From contig JAADHP010000060.1 of the NCBI GenBank assembly GCA_013151785.1, positions 1-6,296 of the forward strand: a DNA stretch of 6,296 nucleotides. Direction: 5' to 3'. Positions 1-4,240 of the stretch are shown in pieces; positions within the stretch are counted from its first letter, which is position 1, and every line of letters starts with the position of its first letter. The DNA comes from Nitrospirota bacterium. GTDB lineage: Bacteria; Nitrospirota; Thermodesulfovibrionia; Thermodesulfovibrionales; JdFR-85. A program made the translations under genes and the position numbers. A model generated the notes under the pieces. It worked only from the letters and a program-made list of their open reading frames with translations, made no database searches and was not told where the DNA came from.

Positions 1-2
1 GG

Positions 3-62
3 CAAGCACTACTGCAAAATTTAAATCCGCTCAAAATTAATATCCCCTATCCTTATGAATAG
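3..62 (+). CDS. C-terminal tail of an unidentified ORF entering from the left edge
   Basis: Reading from base 3 there are 19 open codons ending ...NPLKINIPYPYE and then TAG at 60-62. The other two plus frames hit stops earlier in the window. The stretch has an ordinary protein-like composition and could be the end of a transposase, integrase or other element gene, because it lies just outside a tRNA remnant. The family is not recognisable from so few residues. No start is visible, so reality and function both rest on sequence outside the window. Confidence 0.25.
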   Translation, partial: QALLQNLNPLKINIPYPYE

Positions 63-79
63 TTGCTGTATTTTTTACC

Positions 80-102
80 GGACACCACTGATATTTGGAC
101 AC
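80..102 (+). repeat. Short direct repeat GGACAC x2, possible integrase arm site or IS end
   Basis: GGACAC occurs at 80-85 and again at 97-102, 17 bases apart, in an AT-rich stretch between the left-edge ORF tail and the tRNA remnant. Short direct repeats beside an attachment core are typical of tyrosine-recombinase arm-type sites. The end of an insertion sequence just after a transposase stop would look similar. Two six-base copies are weak evidence and may be chance. Confidence 0.25.
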
Positions 103-134
103 AATCAAATTTATCAAATAAAAAATATATACAA

Positions 135-181
135 CTTGAAAACCAACTCCACCGTGGGTTCGAATCCCACCCCCTCCGCCA
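135..181 (+). tRNA. 3'-end fragment of a tRNA-Ser gene (truncated; likely att site)
   Basis: Bases 154-170 form a perfect T-arm (GTGGG, loop TTCGAAT, CCCAC). They are followed by the seven-base acceptor strand CCCCTCC (171-177), discriminator G178 and encoded CCA (179-181). The implied 5' acceptor strand GGAGGGG with G73 fits tRNA-Ser. CTTGAAAACC at 135-144 also matches the anticodon loop and 3' stem of tRNA-Ser(UGA). However, the long serine variable arm is missing, and no D-arm, 5' anticodon strand or 5' acceptor strand is present upstream. This is therefore not a working tRNA gene. The likely explanation is the displaced 3' end left at the far junction of an element integrated into tRNA-Ser, or a deletion remnant. 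Identity as a tRNA 3' end is firm; the isotype is probable; the cause is inference. Confidence 0.75.
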
Positions 182-277
182 TTGTCTTTGTTTAAAATCA
201 GACAGATTTCTTGATATATATATCTAAAGTCCATAGTTTAGTATGTATTTAACATACAGAAAAGGCAGAGAAATTTC
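182..277. other. Non-coding AT-rich spacer with two small palindromes
   Basis: This spacer separates the tRNA remnant from the csp promoter and holds no supportable gene. It contains a 12-base perfect palindrome GATATATATATC at 213-224 and an inverted repeat GTATGT/ACATAC (241-246 and 252-257, five-base loop) ending 20 bases before the -35 box. The second could be an operator or upstream protein-binding site for the cold-shock gene. Nothing further supports that. Confidence 0.35.
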
Positions 278-306
278 TTGACATTTGGTATTTAAAGGGG
301 TATAAT
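278..306 (+). promoter_or_regulatory. Consensus sigma-70 promoter of the cold-shock gene
   Basis: TTGACA (278-283) and TATAAT (301-306) are both perfect six-of-six matches separated by the optimal 17 bases. Transcription should begin near 312-314, giving a leader of about 46 bases before the ATG at 359. It points at csp and probably also serves lipA, since no other promoter is evident before lipA. This is the strongest promoter in the window and fits a highly expressed small protein. Confidence 0.9.
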
Positions 307-312
307 ACAGTT

Positions 313-353
313 GCCTGCAATTTTTCAGGCGTAGTATCAGAAAGGAGGCCTTT
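313..353 (+). promoter_or_regulatory. Structured 5' leader with hairpin over the Shine-Dalgarno site
   Basis: Two small hairpins fill the predicted leader. GCCTG (313-317) pairs with CAGGC (326-330) at the very 5' end. AAAGG (341-345) pairs with CCTTT (349-353) around a three-base loop, so the Shine-Dalgarno AGGAGG (343-348) lies inside the stem-loop. AGGC (327-330) could instead pair with GCCT (348-351), so the two folds may compete. Cold-shock mRNA leaders are known to act as temperature-sensitive switches in other bacteria; here that role is inferred from base pairing only. Confidence 0.4.
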
Positions 354-358
354 GTAGT

Positions 359-565
359 ATGTCGTACGAAGGAACAGTGAAGTGGTTTAATGAGACGAAG
401 GGGTATGGCTTCATCCAGAAAGACGATGGTCAGGATGTGTTTGTCCATTATACCTCAATCCAGAGTAATGGTTTTAAGACCCTTACAGAGGGTCAGAGGG
501 TATCCTTTGATGTTGTTGAAGGTGAAAAAGGACTTAAGGCAACCAACGTTGTAAAACTTGACTGA
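359..565 (+). CDS. Cold-shock domain protein (CspA family)
   Basis: This is a 68-residue single-domain OB-fold nucleic-acid-binding protein, the normal length for CspA/CspB-type RNA chaperones. Such proteins melt secondary structure in mRNA and assist translation and antitermination in the cytoplasm. The RNP1 motif KGYGFI (residues 14-19) and RNP2 DVFVHY (26-31) are intact, with W9, F10, F18, F28 and H30 as the expected base-stacking residues. The start is ATG 359, ten bases after an AGGAGG ribosome site, and it gives the family's usual N-terminus (GTVKWFN). A consensus promoter lies directly upstream. lipA follows on the same strand after a hairpin, so partial co-transcription is possible. 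Which Csp paralogue this is, and whether it is truly cold-induced, cannot be told from sequence. Confidence 0.97.
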   Translation: MSYEGTVKWFNETKGYGFIQKDDGQDVFVHYTSIQSNGFKTLTEGQRVSFDVVEGEKGLKATNVVKLD

Positions 566-579
566 GAAAAAGACCCTCC

Positions 580-602
580 GGTGCCTGCCTCTGGCAGGCA
601 CC
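580..602 (+). terminator. Strong hairpin between csp and lipA (terminator-like, no U-tract)
   Basis: GGTGCCTGCC (580-589) and GGCAGGCACC (593-602) form a perfect 10-bp GC-rich stem with a three-base TCT loop, 14 bases after the csp stop. The following bases (ATTGCATAAACTT) lack a T-run, so it does not meet the usual intrinsic-terminator pattern. It may attenuate transcription into lipA, protect the csp mRNA 3' end, or mark a processing site. Its 3' arm ends 17 bases before the lipA ATG. Confidence 0.5.
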
Positions 603-619
603 ATTGCATAAACTTCTCT

Positions 620-1465
620 ATGAGACTTCCTCACTGGTTAAAAACAAAAGAGATCATTGGTGACCATAATACAAAACATCTCCTCCGCAAGCACGGCCTT
701 TCCACTGTTTGTGAGGAGGCACGGTGTCCAAACCGTGGGATGTGTTTTTCAAAACCCACTGCCACATTCATGATACTTGGAGATAGATGTACAAGAAACT
801 GTGGTTTTTGTTCTGTGAATTCAGATATGCCCATGCCCCCGGACCCTACAGAGCCTGAAAGAATTGCAAGGGCTGTGGTTGAAATGGGTCTCAGATATGT
901 TGTTATCACCTCTGTAACAAGAGATGACCTGCCCGATGGCGGTGCAGGGCAGTTTGCAATGACCATCGAGAAGATAAGAGATCTTTCAAGTGATGTTAAG
1001 GTGGAGGTTCTTACACCTGACTTTAAGGGGCAACGGGAAGCCCTTAAAAAGGTAATTCACCAGGAACCTGATATCTTTAATCACAATGTGGAGACCATTC
1101 CAAGGCTTTACAATACGGTTAGACCACAGGCTGATTACAAAAGATCATTGAAGGTTCTGGAGATGGCCAAGGAACTTAGAGCAGAGCAGATTACCAAGTC
1201 AGGCCTGATGGTAGGCCTTGGTGAAACCTTTGATGAGGTGGTAGAGGTTCTCAAAGACTTAAAAGAGGCAGGCTGTGACATAATTACAATAGGTCAGTAT
1301 CTCAGGCCTAAAAAGAGCAATGTCCCTGTAGTGGAGTATATAAGACCCGAGGTGTTTGATAAATATAAAGAAGCTGCGCTGGATATGGGATTTTCTTTTG
1401 TTGCCTCAGGCCCTCTTGTAAGGAGTTCAATGAACGCTGAGGAGATGTACTCCTTCAGCAGGTAA
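620..1465 (+). CDS. lipA: Lipoyl synthase (radical SAM)
   Basis: LipA inserts two sulfur atoms into octanoyl chains on lipoyl domains of E2 subunits and glycine-cleavage H protein, completing the lipoate cofactor. The 281-residue protein has the auxiliary cluster motif C-x4-C-x5-C (C31, C36, C42), the radical-SAM CTRNCGFC (C57, C61, C64) and the C-terminal RSSM segment that supplies the serine ligand of the auxiliary cluster. An in-frame GTG at 581 would add 13 residues but lies inside the hairpin; MRLPHWLK at 620 matches the usual LipA N-terminus. The start has no recognisable Shine-Dalgarno (603-619 is ATTGCATAAACTTCTCT), which is odd for a gene otherwise intact. It is probably transcribed from the csp promoter by read-through. 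No lipB or other lipoate gene is nearby. Its 3' end overlaps a converging gene fragment by 11 bases. Confidence 0.96.
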   Translation: MRLPHWLKTKEIIGDHNTKHLLRKHGLSTVCEEARCPNRGMCFSKPTATFMILGDRCTRNCGFCSVNSDMPMPPDPTEPERIARAVVEMGLRYVVITSVTRDDLPDGGAGQFAMTIEKIRDLSSDVKVEVLTPDFKGQREALKKVIHQEPDIFNHNVETIPRLYNTVRPQADYKRSLKVLEMAKELRAEQITKSGLMVGLGETFDEVVEVLKDLKEAGCDIITIGQYLRPKKSNVPVVEYIRPEVFDKYKEAALDMGFSFVASGPLVRSSMNAEEMYSFSR

Positions 1466-1934
1466 TATGATGTGGAAGAAGGAAATACCGTTGTCCTGAT
1501 TTGTTGATCATTCCCTTCCATTCATTCTCCGGTTGTTCCTTGAACATCTTTATGAGTTTTATCTCGTCATGGTCGGGTTTGTTTGAAGGATTCATTGGAT
1601 TAATTGCTACACGACGGTAGATAAAGTCAGGAAAGTATCTCTTGAATTCCTCCATAATCTGTTTGTTAATAAAAGATACGGACATGGCTTCAGCAACAAA
1701 GGTTTTGTCCGGAAGGAGTTTGTATAACTTGGGTCTGAGTTTTTCTCTTGTGTATTTTATTGTGGCCTTGATATGTGAGAAAAGTATTTCCGTTTTTTCA
1801 TAGGTTTCCTCAATTATCGTATCCTTTAGAGTAACGTAGATAAGCAGACTGAACATGCACCAGAATACAACCACGATTATACCAACACCAAGGATAAACT
1901 TCTTATTAAGGGTGAGATGCTGAATGTATTTCAT
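1455..1934 (-). pseudogene. Truncated membrane-anchored Tll0287-like (DUF3365) sensor fragment
   Basis: The 159-residue frame has a short basic N-terminus, one membrane segment (about residues 13-33) and then an extracytoplasmic domain. The run RRVAINPMNPSNKPDHDE (107-124) is typical of the Tll0287-like/DUF3365 domain, often the sensor input of histidine kinases or chemoreceptors, with a CxxCH haem motif near its end. Family resemblance fades after GQRYF (about residue 151). The frame ends PHHITC without the expected CxxCH segment or any kinase, HAMP or output domain, so the gene is cut off where lipA ends. Start ATG 1934-1932 has a weak GAGG ten bases upstream. It lies 50 bases downstream of pheS on the same strand, where pheT normally is. 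A short lineage-specific intact protein is the alternative. The domain assignment is from memory of the family pattern. Confidence 0.65.
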
Positions 1935-1984
1935 GATTAAAGCGCCTCAAAGTATAAGGGTTTGCATAATATTAATGCACCAGT

Positions 1985-3031
1985 TTAGAATTGTCTCAGA
2001 AATCTCACATCATTTTCAAAAAAGAGTCTGATGTCGTCTATCTTATATTTTAGCATGGTAAGCCGTTCCACCCCCATACCAAAGGCAAATCCCTGGTACT
2101 TCTCGGTATCATAACCCACTGCCTCAAACACCTTGGGATGTACCATGCCAGCACCAAGTACCTCAAGCCATCCTGTTCCCTTACATACCCTGCAGCCTTC
2201 ACCTGAGCAGAGGATACAACCGATGTCAACCTCTGTAGATGGTTCGGTAAAAGGGAAATAGCTTGGTCTGAATTTGACAGGTGTTTCAGGACCAAACAGG
2301 CAATGAATGAACAGTTCAAGCACTCCTTTGAGGTGAGAAAAGGTTATATTCTCTCCTACCATCAGACCTTCTACCTGGTGAAACATGGGTGTATGAGAAA
2401 CATCAGCATCACATCTGTAAACCTTTCCGGGTGCAATGAATCTGAAAGGAGGGGTGCGTTTTTTCATTCCCCTTATCTGGACAGGCGAGGTGTGGGTTCT
2501 GAGTACTATATCGCTTTCAGTAGTGGAATCGTTATCAACTGAAGAGGGCTTTACGTAAAAGGTATCCTGCATTTCACGGGCTGGATGATCCTTCGGTATA
2601 TTCAGTGCTTCAAAATTGTAATAATCCAGTTCCACCTCTGGCCCTTCTTCGACTTCAAATCCCATGGATACAAATGTATTGACTATTTCATCAAGAACCT
2701 GGGTTACGGGATGACGTTTCCCGGGCGGTATATATCTTCCAGGCAGTGTAATATCAATGGATTCAGAGAGGACTCTTTTTTTTGCTTCTTCAGATTCTAA
2801 TTGTTGCTGAAGGGATTTGATCTCTGACTCAATAAATCTCTTCAGTTCATTTAATACCTTTCCAAACTTTGGTCTTTCTTCTCTTGGAAGCTCGGAAAGT
2901 CTTCTTAATCCATCCGTTACAATACCTTTCTTGCCCAGGTACCTGACCCTGAGTTCATTCAGGCCCTGAATGGTTTCGACCTGGGAGGATTCTTTTATGA
3001 AATCTTCTTTTATTTTTTTTATATCTTTCAT
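1985..3031 (-). CDS. pheS: Phenylalanyl-tRNA synthetase alpha chain
   Basis: PheS is the catalytic alpha subunit of the alpha2-beta2 enzyme that charges tRNA-Phe. At 348 residues it is full length. An N-terminal coiled-coil tRNA-binding arm (about 1-90) precedes the class II catalytic core: HPAREMQDTF (149-157), VLRTHTSPVQIR (176-187), YRCDADVSHTPMFHQVEG (205-222) and motif 3 GFAFGMGVERLTML (314-327). C272, C275, C280 and C283 form a C-x2-C...C-x2-C patch seen in some bacterial PheS. The start ATG 3031-3029 gives the usual N-terminus but has no Shine-Dalgarno; a pyrimidine-rich stretch lies upstream. It follows rplT by 46 bases, as in the common thrS-infC-rpmI-rplT-pheS order. The beta chain gene pheT is not downstream, which is unusual, so the partner must be encoded elsewhere. 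Confidence 0.97.
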   Translation of the reverse strand: MKDIKKIKEDFIKESSQVETIQGLNELRVRYLGKKGIVTDGLRRLSELPREERPKFGKVLNELKRFIESEIKSLQQQLESEEAKKRVLSESIDITLPGRYIPPGKRHPVTQVLDEIVNTFVSMGFEVEEGPEVELDYYNFEALNIPKDHPAREMQDTFYVKPSSVDNDSTTESDIVLRTHTSPVQIRGMKKRTPPFRFIAPGKVYRCDADVSHTPMFHQVEGLMVGENITFSHLKGVLELFIHCLFGPETPVKFRPSYFPFTEPSTEVDIGCILCSGEGCRVCKGTGWLEVLGAGMVHPKVFEAVGYDTEKYQGFAFGMGVERLTMLKYKIDDIRLFFENDVRFLRQF

Positions 3032-3039
3032 TGTCTATA

Positions 3040-3054
3040 GGAAGAGGGAGGGGG
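3040..3054 (-). other. Pyrimidine tract in the rplT-pheS spacer
   Basis: On the transcribed (minus) sense this 15-base run is all C and T (CCCCCTCCCTCTTCC) and ends nine bases before the pheS ATG, in place of a Shine-Dalgarno. Pyrimidine-rich leader tracts can bind ribosomal protein S1, and its CCTCC-like core resembles the anti-Shine-Dalgarno. GGGGA/TCCCC (3051-3055 and 3059-3063) could also form a small hairpin here. A role in pheS translation or coupling to rplT is inference. Confidence 0.3.
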
Positions 3055-3077
3055 AATGTCCCCTTAAGATTTATAAG

Positions 3078-3437
3078 CTAAGCAGCCACAGCTTCACGTG
3101 CCTTTTCAACGAGGCTTTTGAATGCTGCAGGATCACTGTATGCTATATGGGCTAAGGTTTTCCTGTCAAGCCCTACACCTGCCTTTTTCAAACCATATAT
3201 AAACTGACCATAGGTCAAACCGTTTTGTCTTGCAGCTGCATTGATTCTTATGATCCAGAGCCTTCTGAAATCACGTTTCTTTGCCCGCCTGTCCCTGTAG
3301 GCGTACTGAAGGGCATGCTCTACTGCCTGTTTTGCGACCTTGTAACATCTGCTGCGTGCTCCATAGTACCCCTTGGCCATGGATAATATCTTTTTTCTTC
3401 TTCTTCGAGTCTTGAAACCACCCTTTGCTCTTGGCAT
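3078..3437 (-). CDS. rplT: 50S ribosomal protein L20
   Basis: L20 is an early-assembly 23S rRNA-binding protein of the large subunit. The 119-residue product is of normal length, with the very basic N-terminal helix (PRAKGGFKTRRRRKK, residues 2-16) followed by the globular domain carrying RDRRAKKRDFRRLWI (48-62) and NAAARQNGLTYGQFI (66-80). Start ATG 3437-3435 sits eight bases after AGGAGGT (3446-3452). It is 30 bases downstream of rpmI, and both form the standard IF3-L35-L20 block. In well-studied bacteria L20 represses translation of this block by binding its mRNA; no such operator was identified here. Confidence 0.98.
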   Translation of the reverse strand: MPRAKGGFKTRRRRKKILSMAKGYYGARSRCYKVAKQAVEHALQYAYRDRRAKKRDFRRLWIIRINAAARQNGLTYGQFIYGLKKAGVGLDRKTLAHIAYSDPAAFKSLVEKAREAVAA

Positions 3438-3467
3438 TTTTTATGACCTCCTTTATTTTCTGAGTTA

Positions 3468-3665
3468 TTATCCGTATGGTAACAGTCTTTTAACTGTTCG
3501 TTCCTGTGTTTTATCCACAAGGGATGATGTTCTGAGCCTTCTGGTACGTCTGGAAGGCTTTCCCGTCATTAAATGGCTTTTATTGGCCTTCCATCTTTTT
3601 ACCTTGCCAGTGCCTGTTATTTTAAACCGCTTGGCAGCTCCTCTGTGAGTTTTGATCTTTGGCAT
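3468..3665 (-). CDS. rpmI: 50S ribosomal protein L35
   Basis: This is a 65-residue basic large-subunit ribosomal protein of standard length and sequence. It starts MPKIKTHRGAAKRFKITG and has the characteristic KANKSHLMTGK (residues 26-36) and a basic RRTRRLR stretch (39-45). Start ATG 3665-3663 is seven bases after AGGAGGA (3673-3679). It lies 22 bases after infC and 30 before rplT, fitting one transcript and probable translational coupling. Confidence 0.97.
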   Translation of the reverse strand: MPKIKTHRGAAKRFKITGTGKVKRWKANKSHLMTGKPSRRTRRLRTSSLVDKTQERTVKRLLPYG

Positions 3666-3687
3666 CTGTAAGTCCTCCTATGGATGT

Positions 3688-4182
3688 TTATTTGGGTGCG
3701 ATTATCATTGTAATACTTTTGCCCTGGAGTTTGGGCTTCGTTTCAATGTTGTACTTCCCGCCAAGTCTTTCTATTATCTTCTCAAAAACCTGCATTCCCA
3801 ACTCAGGTCTTACAATCTCTCTTCCCCTGAAAAAGAGGGTAACCTTTGCCTTGTTACCATCCTCAAGGAACCTTATAATGTGTTTGATTTTCAACTCCAG
3901 GTCATGTTTGTCTATATTTGGCCTTACCTTGACCTCCTTTACTTCTATTGTCTTCTTATGAGAATGCTTTTTACTCAGCTGATACTTGAACTTGCCATAA
4001 TCCATTATCCTGCAAACAGGTGGATTGGAATTGGGTGCAACCTCGACAAGATCAAGCCCTCTGTCTTCTGCAATGCTCAGTGCCTCACGTAAAGGCACTA
4101 TACCGATCTGTTTGCCATCTGCATCAATAAGTCTGACTTCCTTTGCCCTGATACGCTCATTTACTCTATGGCTCTGTGCTAT
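3688..4182 (-). CDS. infC: Translation initiation factor IF-3 with ATA start codon
   Basis: IF3 binds the 30S subunit, prevents premature 50S joining and rejects non-canonical start codons. From ATA at 4182-4180 the product is 164 residues, beginning (M)AQSHRVNERIRAKEVRLI, the universal IF3 N-terminus. The DYGKFKYQ stretch and the linker lead into the C-terminal domain KVRPNIDKHDLELK. The only in-frame conventional start, GTG at 4098-4096, would delete 28 residues of the N-domain and has no ribosome site. AGGAGGT at 4195-4189 sits six bases before ATA, and no ATG, GTG or TTG lies between them. Rare initiation codons (AUU in E. coli) are an established feature of infC and underlie its autoregulation: high IF3 blocks its own initiation. 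It lies 58 bases after thrS. Confidence 0.95.
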   Translation of the reverse strand: MAQSHRVNERIRAKEVRLIDADGKQIGIVPLREALSIAEDRGLDLVEVAPNSNPPVCRIMDYGKFKYQLSKKHSHKKTIEVKEVKVRPNIDKHDLELKIKHIIRFLEDGNKAKVTLFFRGREIVRPELGMQVFEKIIERLGGKYNIETKPKLQGKSITMIIAPK

Positions 4183-4195
4183 AGCAACACCTCCT
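4180..4195 (-). promoter_or_regulatory. infC ribosome site and ATA start codon (IF3 autoregulation site)
   Basis: AGGAGGT (4195-4189), a six-base spacer GTTGCT, then ATA (4182-4180). The near-perfect Shine-Dalgarno with a weak initiation codon is the expected design for IF3-mediated negative feedback. This site decides the infC start. Feedback itself is inferred from the known family mechanism. Confidence 0.85.
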
Positions 4196-4210
4196 GACGA
4201 TATTTTTTTA

Positions 4211-4240
4211 ATTATACAAAAATTTATAATGTTGATAGAA
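4211..4240 (-). promoter_or_regulatory. Possible internal promoter ahead of infC
   Basis: In the thrS-infC spacer, read on minus, there is a perfect TATAAT (4216-4211) 18 bases after a poor -35 candidate TTCTAT (4240-4235). Initiation near 4204 would leave a leader of about 22 bases carrying the infC ribosome site. The spacer is very AT-rich, so a chance -10 match is quite possible. Separate infC promoters within or after thrS are known in E. coli. Confidence 0.3.

Noticed and set aside
37..234. Minus-strand 65-residue frame containing GGGGGIRTHG
   Set aside because: The GGGIRTHG pattern is the antisense translation of a tRNA 3' end (T-arm plus acceptor), a well-known source of spurious proteins. 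The rest covers AT-rich non-coding DNA.
581..619. GTG 581 as the lipA start
   Set aside because: It lies inside the perfect hairpin, has no ribosome site, and adds 13 residues not typical of LipA; MRLPHWLK at 620 fits the family.
631..966. Minus-strand 111-residue frame inside lipA
   Set aside because: It is antisense to the cysteine motifs of LipA; no independent support.
1963..1979. TGCAT/ATGCA hairpin as a pheS terminator
   Set aside because: Only five base pairs with a seven-base AT loop and no T-run on the minus sense; too weak to call.
2050..2319. Minus-strand 89-residue frame
   Set aside because: It is an out-of-frame shadow within pheS, which is intact and conserved in its own frame.
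3652..4092. Plus-strand 146-residue frame
   Set aside because: It lies fully antisense to infC, has no recognisable domain, and is a by-product of infC codon use.
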